A DNA stretch of 64,000 nucleotides, taken from the NCBI RefSeq assembly GCF_014200595.1, contig NZ_JACHCG010000006.1:62001-126000 (forward strand), given 5' to 3'. The DNA comes from Pedobacter cryoconitis (lineage in GTDB: Bacteria > Bacteroidota > Bacteroidia > Sphingobacteriales > Sphingobacteriaceae). The position numbers were made by a program, and so were the translations under genes. Below, piece by piece: positions 52,764-61,178 of this stretch (the first letter of the stretch is position 1; every line of letters begins with the position of its first letter). The notes beneath the pieces were generated by a model that saw only the letters and a list, made by a program, of their open reading frames with translations, did no database searches and was not told the origin of the DNA.

Positions 52764-54089
52764 ATGAAGAAAATTATAAAATTATCTGCTGTTCTATTGG
52801 TGTTACTCACTCTGGGCAGTTGTAAAAAATATTTAGATATAGAACCTGTAGGAAAAGTTGTCCCTAAAACTGCAAATGATTTCAGGGATTTACTGAATAC
52901 AGCTTATGCTGGATTCTCTACAAATAAATCACTTTTGGCCATACGCACAGATGAGTTGGCTATCGATGAATCTGGTAATGATATCGCATTTTATCGTGAT
53001 ATTTTTAAATGGAACGATGCTTCTCCGGACCCTGTGACCACCTCTTTCCAGTACCTGGAATTTTATAAAACTATATTTTATGCCAACGAGGTGATTGCAG
53101 AAGTGCAGGAGAAGGCAGGTAAAAGTGCAGAAACAGACCAGCTGAAAGGTGAGGCTTACTTATTAAGAGCGTATAGCCACTTTGAATTACTGAATGTATA
53201 TGCGAAACCTTACCTGGCGGCTACTGCTGCGACTGATCGCGGGATACCTTTATCACTTAAAATGGATCTGGAACAAAAATATGCTCCTGCTACCGTTGAA
53301 GCTGTCTATAACCAGGTGATTGAAGATATTAATGAAGGTCAGAAATTATTAAATGTAGCTACCTTCGAAGCTGGAAAGAACTATCGTTTTACCACGCGTG
53401 CGGCACTGGCGCTGAAAGCGAGGGTTTATGAATTTAAAGGAGACTGGAACAATTCACTGGCTGCTGCACAGCAGGCTTTAGCATTAAACAACCAGCTGGA
53501 AGATCTGAATGTTGCGGGAAGTAAATTACCAAATCATTACCAGGCTAAAGAGAATATTCTGTCGATGGAAAAAACATTGGTGGTTTCTGTAGCGCAGGCA
53601 TTCTTTATTTCTTCACACCTGCTGAATGTTTACAATCAGGCGAATGACCTTCGTTTTCCAATGTACTTCAGTAAATCTAGCAACGGTTATGTCTCTCAGA
53701 AAACAACGGGAAATGAAACTAAGATTTCTTTCCGTAACGGAGAATTATACCTGATTCAGGCCGAAGCGGCTTTACAAACTGGTAATACTGCACTGGCAAC
53801 AGAAAGCTTACTGGCACTAAAGGCTAAGCGTTTAAAACCCGCTTATTTCCAAACAGAGCAAATCAGAATTCAGGCTTTGGCGAAATCAGATCTTTTAAAG
53901 GAGATTTATGCAGAGCGTGAAAGAGAACTAGCTTTAGAAGGTCATCGCTGGTATGATTTAAGAAGATACGGACAGCCCGCTTTAACGCATACTATATCCG
54001 GAACAACTTATACATTACAGTTAAACGATCCAAGATATACGCTGAGGTTCCCTAAGGATGCAGTCGTGAATAACCCAAATCTATTATAG
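52764..54089 (+). CDS. SusD/RagB family nutrient-binding lipoprotein
   Basis: A 441-residue surface lipoprotein with lipobox LGSC (Cys20; MKKIIKLSAVLLVLLTLGSC). The N-terminal KKYLDIEPVGKVVPKTANDF and the C-terminal YAERERELALEGHRWYDLRRYG blocks are SusD family landmarks (quoted by YLDIEP and EGHRWYDLRRYG), with TPR-like helices between (LKGEAYLLRAYSHF). It caps the SusC barrel and captures the substrate. RagAB-type pairs take up peptides, and the adjacent protease favours that substrate, but it cannot be decided from sequence. Followed by a strong terminator. Confidence 0.95.
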   Translation: MKKIIKLSAVLLVLLTLGSCKKYLDIEPVGKVVPKTANDFRDLLNTAYAGFSTNKSLLAIRTDELAIDESGNDIAFYRDIFKWNDASPDPVTTSFQYLEFYKTIFYANEVIAEVQEKAGKSAETDQLKGEAYLLRAYSHFELLNVYAKPYLAATAATDRGIPLSLKMDLEQKYAPATVEAVYNQVIEDINEGQKLLNVATFEAGKNYRFTTRAALALKARVYEFKGDWNNSLAAAQQALALNNQLEDLNVAGSKLPNHYQAKENILSMEKTLVVSVAQAFFISSHLLNVYNQANDLRFPMYFSKSSNGYVSQKTTGNETKISFRNGELYLIQAEAALQTGNTALATESLLALKAKRLKPAYFQTEQIRIQALAKSDLLKEIYAERERELALEGHRWYDLRRYGQPALTHTISGTTYTLQLNDPRYTLRFPKDAVVNNPNLL

Positions 54090-54118
54090 ATACCTATAGA
54101 TTATCAATTGATACATTT

Positions 54119-54148
54119 AACTCCGGTCTGTTTTTGCAGGCCGGAGTT
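54119..54148 (+). terminator. Terminator of the protease-susC-susD operon
   Basis: A GC-rich stem (AACTCCGG with CCGGAGTT, extended to 12 pairs by TCTG/CAGG) followed by a run of nine or more T's. It separates susD from the LytTR regulator gene, which therefore needs its own promoter or read-through. Confidence 0.92.
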
Positions 54149-54180
54149 TTTTTTTACATTTACAGTTAAGCAATTCAAGC

Positions 54181-54933
54181 ATGACTGTACTGATTATTGA
54201 GGACGAAGAACTAGCTGCAATTACCTTGCAGAATATGCTCGTGCACATCAATCCCGAAATACAGGTACATGCGATAGTCGGGACAGTAGAAGCTGCGGTA
54301 AACTGGTTACAACACCATCAGGCAGATCTGCTGTTTATGGATATCCATTTGGGTGACGGAGAGAGTTTCCAGATCTTCCAGAAGGTAGAAGTAAGCAGTC
54401 CGGTTATCTTCACCACAGCATACGATCAGTATACTTTAAAGGCTTTTAAGAATCAGGGAATTGATTACCTGCTTAAACCTTTTGACGAAGAAGATGTGCG
54501 TAGTGCATTAACTAAGCTGAGTAACATCCGCCAGACCAGCAGCATCAATACCCCTGCGCTGGTGCAAAAGGTGGAAGAGGTATTAGGCAAAACGCGTAAC
54601 CGGTTTATGGTGAAGGTAGGTAAACTGATCAAAACAGTACCTGCCGATCAGGTTGCTTATTTTATGGCCGATGACAAGTATCTTTTCCTGGTCACCAAAG
54701 ATCAGCAAAACTATATCATTGAAGAAACGATCGGCAGTCTGGAACTCAAACTGGATCAGGATAATTTTTTCCGGATTAACCGGAAGTTTATCATTCATAT
54801 CAATGCAATCAAAGAGATGTATAAACTTTCACGGAACCGGGTCAGGATACATTTATCTCCAAAACCAGAAAATGTAGAGGTCGTTGTCAGTGAAGAAAGA
54901 GCAGAGGCTTTTAAAAAATGGCTTGACCAGTAG
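54181..54933 (+). CDS. LytTR family response regulator
   Basis: A 250-residue regulator. The receiver (residues 1-120) has Glu7-Asp8-Glu9 in IIEDEEL, phosphoacceptor Asp54 in LFMDIHLGDG, Thr in VIFTTAYDQ and Lys in YLLKPFDEED. The C-terminal LytTR DNA-binding domain (about residues 145-248) has KVGKLIKTVPADQVAYFMADDKYLFL (landmarks VAYFMADDKY) and FFRINRKFIIHINAIKE. This is the output half for a LytS-type kinase; the only one nearby is at 44966-46543, on the same strand, with the protease-SusCD operon between. Convergent with the patatin-like gene. Confidence 0.93.
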   Translation: MTVLIIEDEELAAITLQNMLVHINPEIQVHAIVGTVEAAVNWLQHHQADLLFMDIHLGDGESFQIFQKVEVSSPVIFTTAYDQYTLKAFKNQGIDYLLKPFDEEDVRSALTKLSNIRQTSSINTPALVQKVEEVLGKTRNRFMVKVGKLIKTVPADQVAYFMADDKYLFLVTKDQQNYIIEETIGSLELKLDQDNFFRINRKFIIHINAIKEMYKLSRNRVRIHLSPKPENVEVVVSEERAEAFKKWLDQ

Positions 54934-54951
54934 GCAATGTCAAACATAGAA

Positions 54952-56733
54952 TCAGGATTTGTTGTATTGCCAGAATGGGGATTGATTAAAATCCCACCAG
55001 TCTTGTGCGAGCTTGTTTTGCAGTGCAGCCCAGTAAGGGTCGTTTTGATCAAATCTGAAGGCATAACGCAACAAACTATAGCAGGTTGTAAATTGCCCGG
55101 CTGCTATTAATGCAGCAGGCCTGTTTTCTGCAAGGTGGTTTTTGTCAAACCAGAGTGATGTATCCATTTCTGTTGCCAGTTCGGCTACTTGCTGCAAACA
55201 CGGCGCGGGCTTCATCAGCTCGGTTAAGTTCATTTTTTTTCCATTAATCTGTACAGTCAGGTTCTTTTTATACCAGGGTTCACTTTTAAGATCTGCGATT
55301 CGCTGACAATCATTTTTAGGGCTCAGTGAGTAGATGGCATTCATCAGGGTGAACTGCCGCCAATGTTTTAGTTCTATTTGCTGCACTAAAGTTTCTTTTT
55401 CACCTTTTTTCAATAAGGTACCATCAGCTTTGAGCTTCCGTTCAGAAATCTTCTCAAATAATCTATCATATGATACTCTTCTTATCTTTTTTAGAAATAC
55501 AATCGCAGAAAGATAAGCTACTGAGGTAGCACGTGAAATAATCAGCTGTAAAAGAACACTGAGCCGCAGGCGTAAGAAATAGGAGATGCGACCAAGAATA
55601 ACGATACCATAGGTCTGTTTCTTATCCTGTACTTTTTGATAAGCGAAAAATCCGGTGATGGAAAAATAAAGGGTGGTCAAAAGTAAGGCAGCACTGATTC
55701 CTAAAAGTGAAAATGATAATTCAGTAAAAGTTTTAGTCAGTACCCCGGTGATACATAGTCCGGTGAACAGGATTAAAATAAGCAAATATTGAAGCAGGTT
55801 AAGCCTTTGCAGCCAGCTCTTTTTATTTTCTTCAGGGAAATTATAACCACTGGTATAGTTACTGCTCACATCACAGGTAATGTACAGATCATAGCCAAAT
55901 ACATTTCTGTTCTGAAGCCTTTCTTCTGCTTTTGTAAAAGAATCGATCCCCTGGTTATCATCAATTCCACCATCCATTAGTACAAAATGGGGGGGAGGGA
56001 TGACGGGTTGTTCTCCTTTGTCTGGTGAAAAACGCGGGTCTGTTTTAATCGCAGCTTCCAGATCGCTTTTACTTAATTGGTTATAGGTGAAATCATTTGG
56101 AAATACGAAAGGTTCAAAACCTACCGGGAAACAGGAAGAGCAGGCTAATATATCAGCGAGCTTAATTTTCTTCAGGGTCTCCAATGCAACGCGCTCTGCT
56201 TTAAATCTAAGGAATTTATTTCCTGGCAGACCCGCATTCTGAAAACGAAAGAGCATACCATTGTCAAATTCGGTTGCATTGGCGCAAACTTCTTTAACCC
56301 CGTTTTTAACAGGTTTCCAGTAAATACCAAATACCTCTTCTTTAAAAAGCAGTTCATCGTAGGCAATTGAAAAAGCATTGATGATGTTCCTTGATTTATG
56401 AGGCCGTTTTTTCCAGGCGCTTTCAGCATTGAGAATTTTAAAAACACGGTCAATTAATTTAGTTCCGTGCAAAATATGCTTATTCATATGATCATAAAAT
56501 TCATCGAAAGGTTGTCCCTTCCGCTGGCTGGCTGTATAGGCTAAATTTGTAATAGTCCCGCCCGAGGCAGAAGAAATGAAATGAACGAGGGAAGTCAGCT
56601 TTTTACCATCGATATAAACAGTCTCCATATAGGACAAACAGCCCAGTGAGTAAGATGCTGCCCGAAAACCACCGCCTGAAAAGCTTAATGCAATATGTTC
56701 AGGTTTTCGTGGTTGAAGCACTGAATATTCCAT
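54952..56733 (-). CDS. Patatin-like phospholipase with central membrane helices
   Basis: A 593-residue protein without a signal peptide. The N-terminal patatin fold has the oxyanion loop SGGGFRAAS near residues 19-27, the nucleophile elbow SSASGGT with Ser57 (the first Gly of GxSxG is replaced by Ser55), and the catalytic Asp254 in MDGGIDDNQG. After the lipase domain come at least two strong hydrophobic segments at about residues 315-375 (LLQYLLILILFTGLCITGVL and LLGISAALLLTTLYFSITGFF), then a basic cytoplasmic-looking tail. It is probably an inner-membrane-anchored lipase. Function unknown; could remodel phospholipids. Convergent with the LytTR gene. Confidence 0.85.
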   Translation of the reverse strand: MEYSVLQPRKPEHIALSFSGGGFRAASYSLGCLSYMETVYIDGKKLTSLVHFISSASGGTITNLAYTASQRKGQPFDEFYDHMNKHILHGTKLIDRVFKILNAESAWKKRPHKSRNIINAFSIAYDELLFKEEVFGIYWKPVKNGVKEVCANATEFDNGMLFRFQNAGLPGNKFLRFKAERVALETLKKIKLADILACSSCFPVGFEPFVFPNDFTYNQLSKSDLEAAIKTDPRFSPDKGEQPVIPPPHFVLMDGGIDDNQGIDSFTKAEERLQNRNVFGYDLYITCDVSSNYTSGYNFPEENKKSWLQRLNLLQYLLILILFTGLCITGVLTKTFTELSFSLLGISAALLLTTLYFSITGFFAYQKVQDKKQTYGIVILGRISYFLRLRLSVLLQLIISRATSVAYLSAIVFLKKIRRVSYDRLFEKISERKLKADGTLLKKGEKETLVQQIELKHWRQFTLMNAIYSLSPKNDCQRIADLKSEPWYKKNLTVQINGKKMNLTELMKPAPCLQQVAELATEMDTSLWFDKNHLAENRPAALIAAGQFTTCYSLLRYAFRFDQNDPYWAALQNKLAQDWWDFNQSPFWQYNKS

Positions 56734-56848
56734 AGTGAGGTTGTTTTTTCTGGTCTTATTGATTAACGATAAAAGGTATGACTAATTTGAACAATATCAA
56801 AGAAAGGGCGCTGTTAAAGGTTTATATTAACTATTGATGTGCCAGCTC

Positions 56849-58918
56849 TTACTTTAAAACCCATTCTATCGTATCTGTAAAAGTTTTACTATCCTTTTTC
56901 GCAAGGGTTTTAATACTGTTTTTGCCCTTTTTTAAATGAACATCTTTAAAAATAAACTGTACGCTATTTGTACCCTGTATGGGTTGAACGGCAATCATTT
57001 TTCCATTTACAAATAATGCGGGCTGTCCGATATTTGAATAAACCACAACCGGGGTTACTGCATGTTTACGCTCCACTACACGGCGCTCTGTTAAATATAA
57101 TACAGGATCTTTACTCCAGTTTGCTTTATACCAGTAAAAAGCGTCCTTTTTTAATTGACGATCAAAAGTCACCAATCCTTTCATATTTCGGGCTGGCATA
57201 CCACCCCTGTTCCACATTGGAGTAGCAAAATCAAACATATTCCAAATATATGATGCCGCTATCCCAGGGTGTTTTGCAATAATAGGCCACTGTACCTCAT
57301 GCGTTTTAGTCTCAAAGCTCTCAGGGTAAAATGCGGCCGTATAATCATAAGCATCTTTCAGGTCTGTTTGTTCCTGCTGTTGAAAAATATTACCATCTGC
57401 CCCATATTCAGTCAGAATAACTTTATGAGCAGGATATTTAGTCTCTATTTCCTTTGCCCAATCTTCTAAATTTCCAATCTTACCCTCATACCACCCGTAA
57501 TAACGATTCATTCCCTGTATGTCGGCATTTAAATTAGTAGGCCGGTCCATTTCCCCATAACCACTTACGCTTACGGTATAGCGATCAGGGTCTTCTGTTT
57601 TTGCGATATCATTCAACTCGCGGGTCAGCACCGCAGGGAAATCTGAAGGAGTCTTTCCATAAACTTCATTATGTAAGCCCCAGACATAGAGCGAAGGATG
57701 GTTGTAGTTCTGCTTAATTAGTTCCATCAACTGTTGTTTTGCATTATCCGCCTCTTCTCCTGTACTGGTATTGACAAATGGAATCTCTGCCCAGGTTACA
57801 AAGCCCATAGTATCACAAGTGGAATATAAATATTCTGCCTGCTGATAGTGTGCAAAACGTATAGTCGTCGCACCCATCTCTTTGATGATATCTAAATCCT
57901 CTCTATGCTGTGCATTGCTCAATGCATTGCCAAATTGCCACCTGTCCTGATGTCTGCAAACTCCATGCATCGGATACAGCTGATTATTTAAAAAGAAGCC
58001 CTTTCCGGCAATAATTTCGAATTTACGCAGACCCAGTGGTTGCGTTACTTTATCAATAACATCATGCTTACGCAGCAATTTTGTGATCACTTTATAGAGA
58101 TAAGGATTTTTTAAGCCATTCCATAGATGTGGTTTTTGTAACTGGAAATGCTGGACAAACTTTTGCCTGCCCTGCGTCGTAATTTTTTGAGGAGTCGTTT
58201 GCGCAGCTACAAGTTTTCCTGCCTGATCATAAAGCTCTGTTTTGATGGAAATATCCTGCCAGCTGGTTTCTATATTCTCAACTTTAACAGCGACACTCAC
58301 CTCCGCAGATTCAGCACTGACATTTTTTTGGGAGATATAAATACCCGGAGCAGCATAATCTGTAGTCGTAATGTTCACTTTATTGGTCACCAGCAAGCTC
58401 ACCGGACGATAAATTCCACCATAAATACCAAATAAGAAGTGATTGACGGGGATAATATCTTTGCGTGCCTTATTGTTCACTTTTACAAGAATTGTGTTTG
58501 CTTCTCCGATTTTTACCGCGTAAGTAATATCCAGACAAAAAGCACTATAAGAACCTTTATGCATGCCAACCAATTTTTGATTTACATATACTTGTGCCAC
58601 TTGTCCAACTCCTTCGAAACGCAGGAATAAACGTTTGTCTTTGTATTCCCTGCCAAATACAATTTGCTTTTTATACTGACCTTCTCCCTCGTAAAAGTCT
58701 TTGGTGAGCTGCATATCGGTTGCATTCCAGGTATGGGGTAAGGTGACTTTTTTCCAGTCACTTTGTCTTTGGACGGTGTCATTTGTTTTGCTGAACATCC
58801 AGTCCTGATTAAAAGATATAGTTTTCCTTGCCTGTCCGGAACTGGAAAAACTGAGTGTGGAGAAAAGGCAAATAAAGGTTAAAATAAGATTTCCGGGTTT
58901 CAAATGAGGAGGTATCAT
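56849..58918 (-). CDS. Glycoside hydrolase family 2 beta-galactosidase-like enzyme
   Basis: A 689-residue exported enzyme (signal peptide region LILTFICLFSTLSFSSSG). It has the GH2 sandwich (LPHTWNATD near residue 60, LRFEGVGQVAQVYVNQKLVG near residue 100), an Ig-like domain, and the TIM barrel with acid/base Glu418 in GLHNEVYG and nucleophile Glu504 in ILTEYGADG. A C-terminal DUF4982-like domain (VVYSNIGQPALFVNGK) is present. The closest functional guess is beta-galactosidase, though other exo-beta-glycosidases of GH2 are possible. It starts 3 bases after the GH29 stop on the same strand, so the two are one operon acting in the periplasm. Confidence 0.92.
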   Translation of the reverse strand: MIPPHLKPGNLILTFICLFSTLSFSSSGQARKTISFNQDWMFSKTNDTVQRQSDWKKVTLPHTWNATDMQLTKDFYEGEGQYKKQIVFGREYKDKRLFLRFEGVGQVAQVYVNQKLVGMHKGSYSAFCLDITYAVKIGEANTILVKVNNKARKDIIPVNHFLFGIYGGIYRPVSLLVTNKVNITTTDYAAPGIYISQKNVSAESAEVSVAVKVENIETSWQDISIKTELYDQAGKLVAAQTTPQKITTQGRQKFVQHFQLQKPHLWNGLKNPYLYKVITKLLRKHDVIDKVTQPLGLRKFEIIAGKGFFLNNQLYPMHGVCRHQDRWQFGNALSNAQHREDLDIIKEMGATTIRFAHYQQAEYLYSTCDTMGFVTWAEIPFVNTSTGEEADNAKQQLMELIKQNYNHPSLYVWGLHNEVYGKTPSDFPAVLTRELNDIAKTEDPDRYTVSVSGYGEMDRPTNLNADIQGMNRYYGWYEGKIGNLEDWAKEIETKYPAHKVILTEYGADGNIFQQQEQTDLKDAYDYTAAFYPESFETKTHEVQWPIIAKHPGIAASYIWNMFDFATPMWNRGGMPARNMKGLVTFDRQLKKDAFYWYKANWSKDPVLYLTERRVVERKHAVTPVVVYSNIGQPALFVNGKMIAVQPIQGTNSVQFIFKDVHLKKGKNSIKTLAKKDSKTFTDTIEWVLK

Positions 58919-58921
58919 AAA

Positions 58922-60367
58922 CTAAGTTTTTGCTTTTTCATAGGTCTTGCTGTTGCCATCTGTTGATTTTGTTGTTTCCAGTACGATTACAAAAGGTTGC
59001 TTCTCATTGGTTGTTTTCAAATGGATGAAGCTTTCGTTTGCCTGAATTGCTTCGGGCATAAATGTCTGTTCTTCCTGACCAAGCCTGTAGGCTTTTAAAA
59101 TGCTGGTTTGAGCAGGTAACTTAACCCTGAGCGCCCCTGATACAGGGACATTAAAAACAAGCATGTAAATTTTGTCAGTGCCTGTTTGCCTGGTGAAATA
59201 TCCCCAGTTCTGAGTGTCAAGGCCGGCATACTCACAATTATAAATCGCTTCGTGGTTCACTGCCATCCAATTACCTGTCTCTTTAGCAATAGCCAGTTCT
59301 TCTTTGCGGATTGACCCCTCACCATCTGGTCCGAAATTCAAAACAAAGTTACCATCCAGTGAAACACACTTAGCCAGCATTTCCAATAGTTCATCAGTAG
59401 TTTTAATATGGCCTTCCCAAGCTTTGCTGTAGCCCCATTGATTTTCGGGAATTGTCATTACACAATCCCAGTCATTTCCATGAACATCATTGATTGTGGC
59501 AGGAATTTTACGCTCCCAGCCTTGTTCATAATCACCCATTAAATGTCTGTTGCTATCAAAGTGGCGTTTGCCATTTTCATCTGCACGGAAACGGCTTCCA
59601 ATAATTAATCCCGGATGTAACTTACGCATTTCAGTTTCCAGACCGTCTGCAAAAGCTGCTTGTTTTGTCCAGGATTTATCCCAGGTTCCATCGAACCATA
59701 ATCCTTTTATGGATGGATATCGGGTAAGCAATTCCAGTAATTGGTTACGGGTGAATTTTTTAAAACGTTCAAATGCAATACTGTCAGCTGGAGTCTTGAT
59801 TTCGTAACGCCAGTCGGGATTATTCCAGTCCATAATGGAAAAATAAAGGATCACATCAATTCCAGCTTTATGATAGGCATCAACAAGTGGTTTGATAATA
59901 TCTTTTTTATAAGGAGAGTTGGCAATGGTATATTTTGTATACTGACTTGGCCACAAACAGAAACCATCGTGATGTTTGGTAGTAATGGTTACATATTTTA
60001 CACCCATTTGCTTTGCGGTTGCAGCCCATGATCCGGCATCAAATTTCGTAGGGTTAAAGTGGTTAATCAAAGAATCATAAGCCGGTTTTGGCATTCCATC
60101 CCACGAGCGTATCCATTCTGAAGCTCCATGATATATTTTACCGTTCCATTCTCCGCCTGGAATAGCATACAGTCCCCAATGAATAAATTGACCCAGGCCA
60201 TAAGCGCGCCATCTGGCCATATCAGCATCTGTTCTGCGGCCAATACGGTGTGCGCCATGTTTCAGCATGGCTTCGCCGTTATTTATTACTGTTTGCTGTG
60301 TATAACCTATTTGATGAATCAGCAAGGTGATCAGGAAGATCAGTATGACTGGTTTAATGGACTTCAT
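58922..60367 (-). CDS. Glycoside hydrolase family 29 alpha-L-fucosidase
   Basis: A 481-residue exported enzyme (signal peptide MKSIKPVILIFLITLLIHQIG). GH29 landmarks are GLGQFIHWGLYAIPGGEWNG near residue 55 (quoted by HWGLYAIPGGEW), TTKHHDGFCLWPS near residue 133, and the nucleophile Asp226 in GLWFDGTWD. It removes alpha-L-fucose from glycans in the periplasm; a wider range of alpha-linked sugars is possible for subfamily B. First gene of the GH29-GH2 operon; tandem palindromic operators lie upstream at 60453-60487. Confidence 0.93.
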   Translation of the reverse strand: MKSIKPVILIFLITLLIHQIGYTQQTVINNGEAMLKHGAHRIGRRTDADMARWRAYGLGQFIHWGLYAIPGGEWNGKIYHGASEWIRSWDGMPKPAYDSLINHFNPTKFDAGSWAATAKQMGVKYVTITTKHHDGFCLWPSQYTKYTIANSPYKKDIIKPLVDAYHKAGIDVILYFSIMDWNNPDWRYEIKTPADSIAFERFKKFTRNQLLELLTRYPSIKGLWFDGTWDKSWTKQAAFADGLETEMRKLHPGLIIGSRFRADENGKRHFDSNRHLMGDYEQGWERKIPATINDVHGNDWDCVMTIPENQWGYSKAWEGHIKTTDELLEMLAKCVSLDGNFVLNFGPDGEGSIRKEELAIAKETGNWMAVNHEAIYNCEYAGLDTQNWGYFTRQTGTDKIYMLVFNVPVSGALRVKLPAQTSILKAYRLGQEEQTFMPEAIQANESFIHLKTTNEKQPFVIVLETTKSTDGNSKTYEKAKT

Positions 60368-60452
60368 GCTCCGGCTTATTTAGGGAATCTATAAGCTAAA
60401 CTAAAGAAAATGGAAAAAGAAGGGAAGACGGAAAATAAAATGTCTCTAAGAT

Positions 60453-60487
60453 CAAACGTTTGTTTATGTATTTCAAACGTTTGAAAT
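60453..60487. promoter_or_regulatory. Tandem LacI-type operator palindromes upstream of the GH29-GH2 operon
   Basis: Two copies of the perfect palindrome CAAACGTTTG at 60453-60462 and 60474-60483, with centres 21 bp apart (two helical turns). The second is extended to an 18-bp perfect palindrome (60470-60487). AT-rich arms with a central CG pair are typical of LacI/GalR-family operators. They lie 86 bp upstream of the GH29 start. The regulator is not in this window. Confidence 0.6.
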
Positions 60488-60498
60488 TGTGTTTTGAT

Positions 60499-60530
60499 CA
60501 GAATCTGCTGCTCGGGAGCAGCAGATTCTG
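60499..60530. terminator. Hairpin between the PEGA-like lipoprotein gene and the GH29 promoter
   Basis: A perfect 14-bp inverted repeat (60499-60512 with 60517-60530) around CGGG, 27 bases past the lipoprotein stop on the minus strand. It has no following T-run, so it may act as a weak terminator or RNA stabiliser. Confidence 0.6.
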
Positions 60531-60556
60531 GTTGAGAAGTAACTTTAAATTCATGT

Positions 60557-60931
60557 CTACTTTTTGGCTTCTAATTTGATCACGTATTCATTTGGAGATA
60601 CCCTGTTGACAGCTCCTGTCAATAGATCTATACCCCATGCGATAGGATTGATTAAGTTTAAAATTGCAACTCCATTGAATCCTTTTTGGGTAGCGATATC
60701 CTGTGAAATGAAACCGTCTTTTTTAACAGTAATTACTTCATTGTTCCCTTTTTTACTTACCGAGAATCTGGCAGGGGTTTTTCCTTTATAGGCATTGTTA
60801 ACAAAAACTTCGGCATCCGGCTGATCAGAACTCACGGTTATTTTTTGTGTAGTACCAGTGAAAATTGTAGCACAACCAGATAATGATAAGGCAATTAGCG
60901 CTAAGGAGATTTGTTGTAGATTTTTATTCAT
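60557..60931 (-). CDS. PEGA-like domain lipoprotein
   Basis: A 124-residue lipoprotein with lipobox LSGC (Cys19; LIALSLSGCATIFTG). The mature part begins ATIFTGTTQKITVSSDQPDA and contains a PEGA-like unit (VSSDQPDAEVFVNNAYKGKTPARFSV, landmarks AEVFVN and GKTPARF). The hydrophobic patch GVAILNLINPIAWGIDLLTG resembles the membrane-associated stretch of this common small Bacteroidetes lipoprotein family. It may bind peptidoglycan or proteins at the outer membrane; the function is unknown. Single gene. Confidence 0.82.
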   Translation of the reverse strand: MNKNLQQISLALIALSLSGCATIFTGTTQKITVSSDQPDAEVFVNNAYKGKTPARFSVSKKGNNEVITVKKDGFISQDIATQKGFNGVAILNLINPIAWGIDLLTGAVNRVSPNEYVIKLEAKK

Positions 60932-61178
60932 ATATTTTATTTGTATAATTATTAGTTTGTTTTTGTTATCATTTTTTGATAATTAATGAGTTCTTAAATT
61001 AAAATAACTCCTTAAAATTATGAATTTAAATTAACTAATCGTTATTTTTTAATTAAAAATGAAAAGATCCCGACTGTTGATTCCTGTTTAAACAAGAATT
61101 AAAAACCGTCATGTTTTAATCTTTTATTTTATTAGAAATGCTGTAATTTTATAACATCATATATAATGCTATCTGCCA

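Noticed and set aside
59741..60394. Plus-strand frames opposite the alpha-L-fucosidase
   Set aside because: Shadows of the GH29 coding sequence; no conserved motifs.
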